From the NCBI GenBank assembly GCA_022113835.1, contig JAILWY010000014.1, forward strand, positions 15,063,501 through 15,127,500: DNA of 64,000 nt, read 5' to 3'. Origin of the DNA: Atopsyche davidsoni. Taxonomy: Eukaryota; Arthropoda; Insecta; Trichoptera; Hydrobiosidae. The position numbers and the translations under genes are program-made. Below, piece after piece: positions 50,501 through 62,592 of this stretch (the stretch's first letter is position 1; each line of letters opens with the position of its first letter). The notes beneath the pieces are model-generated. The model ran no database searches and was not told where the DNA came from. It was given only the letters and a program-made list of their open reading frames with translations.

Positions 50501-51795
50501 GAATGCAGTTTTTCGATTGAATGCAAAATCTATTCAGTAAATTAAATGAAACATAATAAATACTATCAAAATTATCATTACGCATTTAAGGTTGTTTTTG
50601 TAAAAAAAATTAAAGCCACGTTGCAAAACAACTGACAACCGAATGGTAACTAGCCACAATCATAAAAAAAACATGCTATTAGGTAATTACAGATTGTTTG
50701 CAAGTTGTGTCATTGCGTGTGTAGCCGACCTCGTATTTATGAACTGCATTTTACTTACTATACTAAATTAGTATTACCACAAATAATGGAAACAATGTAG
50801 TTTAATTCTTTAGAAGCGAATTCAAATGGAATGAAAGAAATTCAAACCAAATGTTCTTCCTAGAAACTACTTTTAGAAAATCAATTCATTTTATTTGTAT
50901 ACCATTTTCAGAAAACCTTGGAAAGTCAAGTGACGGAGCTTCGAAGTCGAGTGTTTTCTCTCCAGCAAGACTTGGATAACAGTGAGATGGTGCAGCAGGA
51001 CTTTGTCAAACTGTCGCAATCCCTGCAGGTGTGTAAATTTTACCTATCATGCATCTTCCATAAATTGTATTACATACTGGTGCATTAACCTAATAATTAG
51101 TATTATTATTGAATGTTTTATAAAGTTGAATGCTTGTACTTCCAGGTTCAATTAGAGCGGATTCGAGGATCTGACATGGAGGTGAGATGGCAGCATGACG
51201 AAGATGTTGACGAATGTTCCTCATGCCACGGTGCCTTCAGTGCTTCCAAAAGAAAAGTAAGTTTTAGACAGTATTCATCTCAATCATGATTTCAGACAAC
51301 ACTTAGAGAATAAACGAATAAAAATATTGTGATTGTGTAATTATTACCATCAATAGATTTATGTTGAAGATGTTGAGAATGAGTCCATATGTAATGATGT
51401 TATACTTTATTTGATTTAAAATAATTACAATGCAAGCTTGCATACAAACACAATTTTTAATATGTCACATACTTCCTATTCTTACAAAATAGTGTGATTT
51501 ATAAACTTTTCATTATAGATTATTTGAGCTTCAATGCATTCCGTTTGTGAAATGATTGTAAGAAATAAGATTCTTGGGGCAGTGAATTAGCATTGTCTGC
51601 CAAGTATTATTGCATAATCTGATTGGTATCTTCCAGCAACACTGTCGACACTGTGGTCGGATATTCTGTGCAGCCTGTCTCGGGCGCAGTGTCGGCTCCG
51701 GTCCCCGCGGTCGCCCGGCACCTGTGTGCGATGTATGCCATACGTTGCTTGTAAAGGACACCGCCCCCTACTTCAGCACCGACGTGCCTCACTGA
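38539..51795 (+). CDS. RABEP1: Rabaptin (Rab GTPase-binding effector) with C-terminal FYVE-type finger
   Basis: Cytosolic coiled-coil protein expected to bind active Rab5 and work with Rabex-5 in early-endosome fusion. Fifteen exons: 38539-38590, 38670-38777, 40625-40762, 43311-43426, 44780-44890, 46502-46606, 47372-47420, 47885-48006, 48837-49069, 49376-49469, 49852-50015, 50295-50397, 50912-51028, 51146-51256, 51637-51795. The sum is 1782 nt (593 codons plus TGA), and every junction keeps phase. Rabaptin hallmarks: QRAKMKELYLQKE near residue 45, EDADVLRSLVVPLEEEI in exon 6, KCDMCANYE near residue 235, LREELIIAVMGRERAQ in exon 11, and DFVKLSQSLQVQLERIR across exons 13-14. Most of the rest is heptad-like coiled coil. 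Residues 519-575 form a zinc finger that vertebrate rabaptins lack. The protein is shorter than vertebrate rabaptin-5 (about 860 residues). The start was chosen for its strong context (CAAAATGG) and in-phase first exon. Confidence 0.9.
39410..39560. repeat. Dispersed repeat in rabaptin intron 2, copy 1
   Basis: Starts ATCTCTGACCAGAGTCAGG and includes AGATTAGGAACTGGTGCTTT. Its order matches 45360-45510 at moderate identity. Confidence 0.5.
41571..42746 (+). mobile_element. Helitron copy with coding relic
   Basis: Begins TCTACTATAATAATAGCC and ends CTAG followed by T, as Helitrons do (5' TC, 3' CTRR, insertion between A and T). A second copy at 12088-12779 has the same ends, which fixes the borders. 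It lies in rabaptin intron 3. It is non-autonomous, because the Rep and helicase core is absent. Confidence 0.75.
41955..42592 (+). pseudogene. Helitron helicase-like N-terminal fragment, frameshifted
   Basis: Starts MPPKKITLSTHSKR, a basic N-terminus usual for Helitron proteins. It then continues in a second overlapping frame (42206-42592) with CGLMNVTCRFCNALNF, DGKFNDCCHKGKVKL and IRSYNNSIFFASM. These match the Cys-rich Helitron_like_N region. The frame change and the loss of everything downstream mark it as a relic. Confidence 0.7.
45360..45510. repeat. Dispersed repeat in rabaptin intron 5, copy 2
   Basis: Starts ATCTCTGACCGGATTTAGG and includes AGATTAAAGGACCTGTGCTT. It is the partner of 39410-39560. 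No coding capacity or clear ends were seen. Confidence 0.5.
46865..46898. repeat. Perfect 15-bp hairpin
   Basis: AAAAATTTTACGCAC, loop TCTT, then GTGCGTAAAATTTTT, within a rabaptin intron. There are no mismatches. Confidence 0.85.
51146..51795 (+). CDS. Rabaptin exons 14-15: FYVE-type zinc finger
   Basis: The last two exons (51146-51256 and 51637-51795) encode W519xxD522, then four Cys pairs (C528/C531, C544/C547, C552/C555, C572/C575) with KRKQHCRHCG at the second pair. This follows the FYVE plan (WxxD, R(R/K)HHCR, RVC), but Gln replaces the first His of HHCR, and PVC stands where RVC is usual. Canonical FYVE domains bind PI(3)P on early endosomes; binding here is inferred. The chain ends 18 residues after the last Cys. 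Confidence 0.8.
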
Positions 51796-51887
51796 GCCAA
51801 GCTCGTCGCCCGCTACCGTCGAGCTTTTCACAGCCAGATAATGTTGCAAAACCACACACAGTTCCAACCCAGCCTTTAGAGACTGTC

Positions 51888-51893
51888 AATAAA
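51888..51893 (+). terminator. Polyadenylation signal of rabaptin
   Basis: AATAAA lies 93 bases after the rabaptin stop. A second AATAAA at 52013-52018 could serve a longer form. Confidence 0.5.
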
Positions 51894-52019
51894 AAACTAC
51901 TGATATTTTTACTGTAGCATGTGCTTAGTTTTTTGTCAGTTTTGGTTTATCAAAAGTTGAATAATCAATATGTTTTTAGGTAAACATTTTACACGTGAAA
52001 TGACTTTTTAGTAATAAAG

Positions 52020-55000
52020 TTGATGATATTCGAGTGAGAATTTATAATAAATCCTTATATGCGTGTGTAAATGTTTTACCTATACTAGATTAAAAAAAAA
52101 AATTAAACACTTGTGAATCGTTCACATATTTCATTTTTGATCATATGCATAAAAATGCGAATGTATTGGATATTCAACTATCGTCTGAAAAGTTGGATAC
52201 TATCTGCGACTTTGTAAAGTTTATTTATGTTGAAGAGTCCCTTCCCGTAGAATAATCTAGATTCATAAAAATATTCATTGTTTATTTTATTATTAGATAT
52301 CGTGAAAACGTAAATAGCTAAATCTACTGGAATTTTCGTAGACACCCGATTGTTGCTTTTCATAATGAATTTATTTATGAAATAATGCAGTTTTTTATGA
52401 TCGCCTTGCACATAGATTTTCAGGAAACAATAAATTGTCACAATAATGACATGCTATAATTAACGGTAACTGGAATTGACACCTGAAACTGGTAAATCCA
52501 AAACTGCACCGGCCCCTTGATTTTGATAATTTACAGGTGTTAGTGAATGTTGAGTTGCATCAAGTTATATTAATCAAATGTTTCAGCTTTGCTACTGAAC
52601 CATTCCTTGAAAGTGGGTCCAGTATTGAAACTGAAATGCTGGAACATTAATTTGGACTTGACATCTAATAAAATAAGTCCAAAATGCATGACGTTTACTA
52701 AGTAGATGAATTTGTAAATAATGGTAAAAGTCGGTAGTTTCTTTTGTTTAAATATTGAATCACTACTGCAAAAGGAAAATTTAATTTTAATTACATTCAT
52801 TGAATTTAATATATAAAATGATGAGTTTCTGATGTAAGCGACAGTGTCAATCCCAAATTATGGTTTATGTTGAATAAGCTTAAGAATACATTAAAAATAT
52901 AAGATTCATCTTATATTTTTGTTTTATTATTTTATTTTTACTGCCGCATTCCTCTGATCTAAACTCCTGACCGGTTGCTCTCTGATGCCCAGCATAGTTG
53001 TGAATAGAGTCTGATATGAAATAACTAGTGTCCACTTACACAAGACGGCTTATTCCTTAAATATCTCTGGCATTCAATCTGGTTGTATGGATTTCACGTC
53101 ACTGCTAAATATGATATCTGTAATATTTCTGAGCAGGAAATGTAGCCGTCTTTGTTGATTAGTTTACATCCACCGAGTAAAAAATCACTTGAACTAAAGA
53201 ACAACAGTCGCTCGGCTGCAAAATTGGAGATGTGATATTTTCAAGAATTTTAGAAAATGTGTTTTATTATTATGATTTAGAATATATGCAATTATTTATT
53301 ATTTTTATTAAAGTGTGTGCAAACTAACGCAGTAAGATATGAAAGTTACTAAAGTAGTAACAATGATGTGCAGAATTTGATTCCATCTTCAGATAACACA
53401 TCATGGGGCATACGAAAGTTTAACAATAACAGCTATTTCTAAAATAGGAAAGTATATTAAATAGATGATAAAATAGTATTGAAATTATGAAAATGTGTAT
53501 TACAAAAATGATTCTGTGAAATTAATTTTGAGTAGATTTGACTGTTGCAATACTTTACCCACGATTGTGACAGTATCAACAGTTTACGATGTGTTGATTG
53601 CATATATTCATCTTTTTGCTTTTGATAAGTTGAGAGTCCCAGATAAAGCGTTCTCACATCCTGCGATGGTTTGCACAGGCCTTTACCGAGTCGACTTTAC
53701 ATTATTTGTAATGAAATGGTTTGTGAAATTTAGAGACTGTTCTATTATTGATTTTAATACAGTACAATTTCTAGGGAAAAAAACTTTTAGCTCTTTTTTC
53801 ACGCTAGAGCTAAGTTAGCAGGGTGCTTTGCTTTCATTAAATCTGGTAATAGATTAATTACAAAACATCAACTTTTGTATTCTGAGTGTATTTTCTGTGG
53901 CTTTTGTTGAAATGTCTAAATCGATCTAAATGGATGTGTATATATAAACACATCGATTGACCTCCTCAATAAACCCAAGTCTGTATGCGGTCGCTTGGTA
54001 AACTTGGCAAAAAATTCACGAGTATCAATTTTTACTGCAACCACTAAAATGTGGTCTGCATTTGACATATACGCCATGTCAAAATATCAACTTTCTTGGT
54101 TTTTATGTATTGTTTTTTTTTTTTGTAATGTATGCATGTATCAGTTAACATTGAAATGTTTTTAATGTGCCCTGTTATTTTTTGTACCACCATATTGGTG
54201 ACGGTCCTGCTGTTGTCTTTCGAGAACTTATTTGTTGGTGATTGTAACACGAGGTGTGCGGTGTCAGGTTGTTAGGACTTAACCAGGACAGAATCTGCCA
54301 TGGACATTCAATAATAAGATAGACATGCCCCAAAGTCACAAACATAAAGCAAGCAAAATTTGCACTGAAGTTGTCCTTGAATGCTTACTGCAATGGCATG
54401 AAGTTGGCACCGTCGATCGCCGCAATGTTACACACCAAACAAAACTAGTGGGTAGTTTTTTATTTACCGTCTTAAATCATACATCAATTGTGTTAATCTT
54501 GCAACTAATGCTTTAACAAATGGACAATTCTTGATCTATTCCTGATATTTTATTTGAAATTAATGTTTTAACTGCCTTTTAAAAAAAAAAACTGTATAAA
54601 CTTTGTTGTGAGTGTATTTTTTGTTTAAAAAGAAGTGAAGTTCCGATTTTGATCAAAAGGATTACCAATTTTACACAGGTAGCCTTATTTTTTTTACTAA
54701 TAATTTTAAATATGTTGTTTTAATATAAATTTGAAAGAAATTAATGATCAAACCAAACCGATCCAATTATAGAATTGAAATACTAAAACTTGCAAATCTG
54801 AGTTGTTCTTTTTTATAAATTAAAATCAACAGATTAAATCAACTTCCTTGTTATGGGAACAATTGCACTGTGGTGAAATGAAATGTAACATTTATTTCAC
54901 GGTTTTTCATTTCATTAATTGCAATGCTTTATTGCTTGTAAATATGCACGTTGATAGATTATCAATTGAGATTCCTATATCTTTTTAACATCTTGTGTGA

Positions 55001-55100
55001 TATTTGGTTGTTATTTTGACTCAGTTTTGCTAGAAAATCTGGTAGATTTTGCTGATGCTTGTATATTCAATTGAGTTTTGAGTGATAATGAAGTATCCTC
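52020..55100. other. No gene recognised downstream of rabaptin
   Basis: AT-rich. The 107-codon ORF at 53495-53818 begins with GTG and has no family features. No transposon ends were seen. Confidence 0.5.
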
Positions 55101-55117
55101 GGAGTCTCATCAGCATT

Positions 55118-55211
55118 TCATCCTGTGACTGTGAAGTCTAATGCAGGAATACTGGACTCTCCCGCGTGTATACTGTTGACTGTTTCTTTGGCTTCTGTCA
55201 ATGTTTTAATG
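55118..55211 (-). CDS. Possible minus-strand terminal exon
   Basis: After AATTTTAG the frame reads IKTLTEAKETVNSIHAGESS and continues about 10 residues to TGA at 55120-55118. The composition looks protein-like. No upstream exon with a matching phase-2 donor was found, so it is only a candidate. Confidence 0.22.
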
Positions 55212-55786
55212 CTAAAATTTATAAAAATGAGAAACAAAATTGAGTTAAAACAATGGCAAATAATAAATTATAAATTTCTACCTTAATTGTAAGTCATTGG
55301 TTATTCCTAGATATCGGAAGTCAGTGTCAAATCAGCTTTTACAAAGTTTACTAAAAAAAATGAGAATTTAGGTTTTAAGAAAATTTTATTATTTCTCTGG
55401 GATTTAAATTTTATGTTTACATTATGACAATATAAGACTTTTTTAATATTGAAATTGAATTGATCGAATGAAATCTTGCACATGTTTTTGTTAAAAGACT
55501 ATTTATATGGTGAGAATGATCTTTTTACGTTCATTAAAGTTAAAAGAGAAGGAAGTTCTCACTAATTAAATTATCGAAGAATATTAAAAAAATCATTATC
55601 TTTTCGGTGCTACAGATTATAATGGGCCTTAGCTTCCTCAAAGACTATGCATCAGCGGTTCCTGCTCACCGCTAATATCCTCCAGTTTGTTCCCAATAAG
55701 TAATCTAAGGTAAATCATTGAGATAAATAATATATTTGTTAATAGCTGATTTGGCATTGGAATCGCTGCTTATTTTTGATTTCTAG

Positions 55787-55859
55787 ATATTGTGTAGAAA
55801 ATCATTTAGATAAATTATTGGAGAATATCCCCTACGCAGTGCCTCTGCAGCCCACATGA
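55787..55859 (+). CDS. Possible plus-strand terminal exon
   Basis: After TTTCTAG the frame reads CVENHLDKLLENIPYAVPL and stops at TGA 55857. It is GC-richer than its surroundings. No preceding exon was identified, and the minus strand is also partly open here. Confidence 0.2.
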
Positions 55860-56749
55860 GCTGGCTTCCCTCGGCCTGTGGACTGCCAGCACAGCAGCAG
55901 TCCCGACATGCTTATCCTGTAGTGCCAGTTGTAAATATTGTGTATATATTGAGAAGTCTCCTATTGAAAATATTTTCTCAAAATAGTTATCACTTATATT
56001 CAAAAATAAAAATGGTTATTGTAAATGAGGATATCTTGTGAATTGTATGTATCATCGAGTGAGATCTGTAAAATATTGTATTCACTGATATAGTGGTTGT
56101 AAAATTGTCGTTTTAACATATGTTAAAAATTTATATATGTACCAACACCTCCAGTTTCAAAGAATATTTCAATAATTATTATTTATAAATTTAGTAGCAT
56201 TTAATAATGTTTGCATATTTATTTGAGAAGCTCAAATTAAATAACATTTAATTGAAAATTAAAACACTTATATTCAATTTCCATCATTAACATCATTCAA
56301 TTTCCTTATCTCAATCTTGTATTTATTGTTAAACTGAATTTTTTTAAAATAATTTTTTAGGAAACAGTTTTGTTTTGAAATAACAAAAAAATATTTATTT
56401 CAATTACACTATTTATTTCATTATATTTACAGCATTTAATAGAATGTCAGAATTTTACATTTTTTATTTTATATCAAATAATTAAAAACAAAATCTGCTA
56501 GAAAACACGCAAGCATCACTCAAGTGTACATAAAAGGATATTGGCGTGTAAGTCTGAAGCATAACAATATTTAAAAAAAAGTATATTTAATTAAAAGAAA
56601 CTATAAATGTAAATATGACTACATGCTGGGGGTGTTATGTTATACTATGATTTATGTAATTAGATAGGCCATAAACATATGGACACTATAAAATTGTCTC
56701 AATTTTGCTGTTAACAATTAAATGATATGTCATATTATTTTATTGCACT

Positions 56750-56830
56750 TTATGCTGATGTTCTATATTCATTGTTGCTCTGCGAGTTGCGCCTGGTCAG
56801 CTCCGACACGAATAGATCACAAACGCCATG
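56750..56830 (-). CDS. Possible minus-strand terminal exon
   Basis: After TTGTTAG the frame reads HGVCDLFVSELTRRNSQ and ends at TAA 56752-56750. The stretch is reminiscent of the final helix of histone-fold proteins, but it is too short to assign. No upstream partner exon was found. Confidence 0.2.
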   Translation of the reverse strand, partial: HGVCDLFVSELTRRNSQSNNEYRTSA

Positions 56831-56839
56831 CTAACAATC

Positions 56840-59140
56840 GATTGGGAATGAGTTTAAGAGACAAAAACTATTACATGAAACCAATTGTATAAACCAAAAT
56901 AAATTGATTCATGAAAGTAATTGTTAACTCATAACTCACGTGAGAACACGAGTTGCTGGTAACATAATGTTAATTTTATTAATTCAGTGAAGATGTGCTT
57001 TGCCCAACCCGAGCTTGTCAAGTAACTCTTATTTTTGTTGATCAGGCACAAATGTCCTAGGAGTAATATTTTTTTTCTTCTCTCAAACCTTCTATGTGAT
57101 AAATACTAAAGCTATCAAGACATTACAAATTGTATGGTATTTGGGATGTACAATATCAATCACTTTACAAAGGCACACGTTTTTCGAGTGTAAATGAGTT
57201 GACAGCGAATAAATATTGATTATCATATTTCTTCAATTAAAAATAAGATAAAGCTATCAGAAGAATACGCAAAACTAGTAAACATAATATATAAAAATAA
57301 ATTAAATTTTATCACAATAAAATGTCTTGAGATCTGAATTGTTATTCTTTAGCTGTGAATTTTACCTAAGAGGTTTGTAAAATGCAATGATCATACAATG
57401 TTTGAAACTTTCTTTTATTATGTCTTTGTAAAATAAAAAAAAACAGTGATATTTTGTTAAACCCAGTCGGATTCTTGAAGACCGGTCAGTCAAAATATAG
57501 ATTTTCTTCAATATTAATATTTATTTGTCTCGATAACTGGATGGGTCTGCACAGGGCATTTTATTTTTGTAAGATGTTTTAATTTCGGACATCTCAAATT
57601 AGATGACGTATACCTAAAAAGTTTTTTTTATTTCAATCAGATGTGTTGATATCAATGCATCAAAACTTTGAATGGAACCTAATTAATCTAACTTATAAGA
57701 TCTTGTGTCAAAACCAATGAAAGATAATACATAAATAAAAATTGTGCAAAACTCGCAAATCAACTTTGCTTTTTGATGAGTTCAAAATATAATTTATAAT
57801 TAGACAATTTGAGATGTACGGTCTTATAACATCACAGCCCAGACCAAATAAGCGACGTACTGACTGTCGAGTGTAAATGAATGTTTAAATATGCTTGGAG
57901 TCAAGTAACCTTGGATGTTGGCTCTTGGTTTTTCATTTGCTCCTCTAATAATATTGTCAATATTCATTCAACGTCCCCCGAAGACTAGGTAAATAATTTA
58001 TCAATTTTAATAATGTAAGAAAGTGCTTGCAATTCCCTGAATCTGTTCTTTTATAAATAGAAAATAAAAATCCATAATAAAAAAAATGGTTTTTTATTCA
58101 TATACCTCCCTATAGTGCTGAGGTCTATTTATTGTTTCTTTGCAAACTAATTAATAATTATTGTTATTAAATTATTTAAAAGCAGTTTTCAACATTCCGA
58201 AAATCAGCTATTATTATTGAAATAAAATCATAATTTATAATTTTACATTTGTTTATTGTGTCAATAAAACATCATTACTAAGTTTTAAAAAAATGTATAA
58301 GGTAACACACAATACTTACAAGGAAGTAATCAGACACACAAAGTTGGATTATTTTATACAAATCCATTACATCCTAATGATTAATAGTTACACTTAATTA
58401 AAATAATTTTCAAAATCGAAATACATAACTCCTGTTATTTGTAATCCAGCGGGTGGTATTAACTTCATAAAATAGTATCGACAAAATATACTTATTACTT
58501 TGGGATGTCTCAGACAAAAACAGGGGTGTCTCAATAATATGTCTAGAATTGTAAAAGCCAGACACACTGTCAGCTCCGTCTACTATGACACTATGTAACC
58601 CACGAGGGGGTGAGCGAGGAGAAATATATCTATTTAAAATTAAGGGTAATAAATACACACTTTCCTGTGAACTACAAAAAAAGGAAAACCTAGAGAGTTT
58701 TGTTTTACTTTTAGTGCAAATGTAATATTTAGTATTAAAAATAAATAGCCATGTGATTAAAACTATTCTATTATAAACTAGATCATCTTATAGTGGCCGC
58801 TGAGAAGTAAAATCATTTGAAGCCATTCGTATTGTAACAATATTTAAAATGTTGAAAGATTCACACAAAATTATTGAAACATATGAGATTGCAACAACAC
58901 TCGTTCAATTCCAGACATTCTGACAAGTGGGATTCATAATATTGAGTCAAGCTAGGTTTTACTTCACAGGATTATAGTTGCAACGTCCCATTTGAATGCC
59001 TGGGTTCAGTGGTTGCATCTAGACTATCCAGCAACACTAAGTGTCATCATTATATTGAATTAATAAGCTTAGAGCTACATTTGTACGGCCACACGCCTTC
59101 TGCGTGTCTGTTGGGCGGAGTTCCACGGAGTACGGTGCCG
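56840..59140. other. Downstream region of the dsRNA-binding gene
   Basis: Probably contains its 3' UTR on the minus strand. A minus ORF at 58410-58658 (with PPRGLHSVIVDGADSVSGFY) follows an AAATAG acceptor-like site and may be an alternative 3' exon or chance. Minus-strand AATAAA motifs occur near 58249 and 58125. Confidence 0.35.
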
Positions 59141-59146
59141 GAGCCA

Positions 59147-62100
59147 CTACTCTGCTGCCACTTCTGTCTTCACTTCTTCGGGGTACGTAATCTGGAACAA
59201 CTCCTCGCACGCCTTCTTAGCGGCTTGCTTGCGAGCTTCCTTCTTGTTGGCGGCTGTGATTAACAATGTAGAAAGTTATATTATTACTATTTGTATGCCA
59301 TACATATATGAAGAAAATAGAAAATTGATTCAAGTCTGTATGCAAGATGCACTTCGAGGATCTAACGTTCATTTTATCGCAATCTAATTTTAATGCCACT
59401 GCAATTAATTTTAATTTTAATTTTTGTTGTTCCTCACTAGGAGCAACAAAAATATAATCCCCATGTCATATTTTTAGGAATACACATGTTAACTTGTAAT
59501 TAAATAAATTAAAGAAAATATATAATATATGAACAAGTATTGTGAAAAAAGGTCATCCATACCTTTTCCCACAAAAGTGGTGCCATCGACAGTAACACCC
59601 ATGGAGAAAATCTGCGAGTTGGGTTTGATTTCCTCGCTGGACAGGAAGGTGTACTCCAGGCCTAAGCGCATCTGCGATAGAAGCATGCAGGGGTGCAGCA
59701 GCTGCGGGTTGTTGGGCAGCGTAGGCACTTTGCGAGCCTTGGGCGGCGCCTGCACACCACTCACGCTGCTCGTCGTTGACTGTTCTCCTGGCTGAATGTA
59801 CATTATCATTACCAACTAATAAGGATACAGTGACATTGTAGAGTAATTGATTTATTTAAAAAGTTCATGATTCTCTAGTGAGTCGGCCCTCACAAACTTA
59901 TTGAATAAAAATATTTGACATAACACCTAATATTGATTAATAATTCTACTTTTTTTTTTAAGTTGAGCATGGACATGAAGTTTATCATCATTCCACTGTG
60001 ATAAAATATTTTGATGAAATACAGTAATAATTACCAGGAAGCCTGCTGATAATACCTTGTTGGGGGTCATCTGCGGGACCTTGAAGCCATCAGACTGCCA
60101 CTCAGAGAAAAGTTTGTGTAGAGCGTAAGAGGCCAGCTGAATCATTGGGAATGTCTGTTCATCAGGTTTGTCGTCGTCCTCTGAAATCATACAAAAATAA
60201 GGACAAATGTCTTCCAGATGTTACTATAAATACTGTAGTCAAGGTCATTAGGTGATCATCAGTCTAAAGATTGTATAGTATATAAATCAATAGATTGTCT
60301 AACCCATTTTCTCGTCTTCGGTACTGATACCATCAGGGTTGGGCACCTTCCCCATCTGTTTGATGATCATATCCCGAATGACATTCTCAGCAGCATGGTT
60401 TTTGGCTAACAGCTTGCTGGGACCTGGAATTTTAATTTAGGTTTAATTAACAACCAAATAACATTATGATCTCTGATTTTTGTAATTTAAATTAAAAGAT
60501 GCATCAGATTGTCACAGAACATGCGGCACCACTTTTCTCAACAGTTGCTGGAACTGGAGATAAAGGAGACATTCAGATTTGCGCAGTGAATTGTCATCAT
60601 TTGCATTGCCTGTAAGCAGCATACTTGCCTAGTCGCTGCAGTCCCAACTCCCAGAGTTCAACTTAAGATACAGCTTGTGGGTAATTCGTGAAAACCAATT
60701 GCTTAACCGTTTGACAGCTATTCATCAAAATCCTCATACTTTATCAAAATTTTTGCAATTTTACATCGATTTACATATTTCTTTTAACGTGTTACAGAGA
60801 GAGAATTACCGAAAACAACTATTTAAGGCAATTAATAAAGATATCAGTGGTAAATGAAAAAAAAAAACGTGAAAGTAAAATTATATAAAAAAAAAGTTCA
60901 ACATCTGTGTTTTCTCACGCAAATGCCATGTAGCCCCTTCTTGCATCGAGTGCAGATAAGGTTGGAACGCTTTTGAATTTGAATGATATTTTCAATACGT
61001 AAAAAAAAATCAAATAATTTTTTTTTTGAATAAAAACTAATTAAAAACGCTATTTATGTTTTAAAAGACACATTTTCGTTACGAAAACGCAAGAGCGGCA
61101 AAATATTTGCTCACGCGCAGAGATACAGACTCGTACTGAAATGACAGAGCGATAGCGCCGCTTAGCTTGTTTGGACTTGAAATCTGGAAGGGCGATAGCG
61201 CTGCATAGCCGTCAAACGGTTAAGGTATTTTATTATTATTCTTCATTTTTATTATTATTTGAAACATTTTCGTGTATCTTCCGATTAATAATGATGTGTA
61301 TACCTTGTGTACACAGTTGACATTAATGATATGTTTTGAATAAACATCAGTCACACTACCATTAAGCATTTATTATAAAATATAATAATTTAAGTCATTG
61401 AGATAAAAAAATAATCTTAAATTCTTGCAGTTGATAAAATAGACCCTCACCTGTGCCGCGGTATTCTTGTCCCCCGACATTGAGGCTGGCAATATAGTTG
61501 CGGTTGACGGCCATGCCGAAGGCCGACTCTCCCTCAGCTACAACAGTGCACTCGTTCTGCGAGCCGGGTGTTAGCTCATTGAGGACCATGAGGGCGTTCT
61601 TGGGGGTGAGCAGTCGACGTAGCTGCTTGTTCTGGCGGCGCCGCTTTTCACGCATGGACACTTTGAACCCTGCTAGGAATCCATAAATTATTAGATTGAT
61701 ATATTTTTAAAGGCTGTGATCTAATGCCACAGTACTTTCAAAGAGACCATAATGTATACAATTATTTGAGACTAAATATTAATGAGTGGTTCAAGTTTTG
61801 AAATTCTAGTAATAAAAAAATACATTTTTTGAAAATATTCAAACAGAGATTGCTCAACTGCCATGGAAGTTTCTTGCCACAGTCAAGGATTGGTATGATG
61901 ATAGACGGAGTCCAGTGACTCCCAACATTTAAGCTGTCGACCCAACGCAACAAATACAGGATGTTTCTGAATGAAAGAAGTTGAGAAACTGAAGCTGAGA
62001 TAAGAAAGCGATAAAGAGGGAGGCACCCAAATAATTTGGGGATTAGGTGGTCACATTTTCAACAGATGAAATAAAGTAAAGATGATACCTCTCTTCGGCC

Positions 62101-62314
62101 ACTTCTTCCTCGGTATGCCATTGCCCTCGGTTTCATCTCCGGGGTTGAAGTTGTCGGTCGAAGGATCTTCTTGCATAGGGATTGATGTATCAATGTTTGG
62201 CGGAGATTCCTCTACGTTAGGAGTAATCTCAGATGTCTGCCACTGCTGCTGCAACTGCTGCTGAGGTTGGTAGTTCTGATTTTGCGGCGCCTTGTTCTGC
62301 GACGGAGGAGCATT
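59147..62314 (-). CDS. Protein with two dsRNA-binding domains, DIP1-like, 5' incomplete
   Basis: RNA-binding protein, probably nuclear. Minus-strand exons in reading order: 62314-62089, 61669-61451, 60423-60304, 60180-60056, 59791-59563, 59253-59147. All borders are AG/GT and in phase, giving 341 residues and a TAG at 59149-59147. The visible N-terminus is Gln/Asn/Pro-rich (NAPPSQNKAPQ). A basic stretch, VSMREKRRRQNKQLRRLL, precedes dsRBD 1 (LTPKNALMVLNEL to GPSKLLAKNHAAENVI). An acidic linker follows (TEDEKMEDDDKPDEQ). dsRBD 2 runs from HPCMLLSQMRLGLEY to NKKEARKQAAKKACEEL, with the lysine cluster typical of dsRNA contact. There is no deaminase domain before the stop, so it is not a full ADAR. 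The layout resembles insect DIP1 (disco-interacting protein 1). The first exon enters in phase 0 without an in-frame ATG near its start, so at least one 5' exon is missing. Confidence 0.85.
60703..61223. mobile_element. piggyBac-type MITE with TTAA flanks
   Basis: A 513-bp element (60707-61219) between two TTAA tetranucleotides, the piggyBac target site. The ends are inverted repeats beginning CCGTTTGACRGCTAT. Sub-terminal GCGATAGCG motifs recur near the right end (61151 and 61192). No transposase is encoded. It sits in an intron of the dsRNA-binding gene. Confidence 0.75.
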
Positions 62315-62592
62315 CTGTCACAAACAAGCATACTTTAGTGACCAAGTCAAATTAGATTTTAAGCTCGACACCTCTTTGATAGTTGTCTGCACATACCGAT
62401 TTAAACAGGAAGAAAATCATCATTCACAATGCCATCAATGTTATATTTACAACTTAAATAAGAAAAATATATATTTAAAACTACACAAGTATAAAAATAA
62501 TATAGCACAATATATTTTCCTAAATAAATTGCACACAAATAAAACCTGAATTTCTGAAGAAGTTGGGCATCGTGGTGGATACCGATCGATTC

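Noticed and set aside
53495..53818. 107-codon ORF downstream of rabaptin
   Set aside because: GTG start, no family signature, moderate AT content; chance cannot be excluded.
54172..54290. 36-codon ORF with a hydrophobic core (TTILVTVLLLSF)
   Set aside because: Too short, no promoter or splice context; likely fortuitous.
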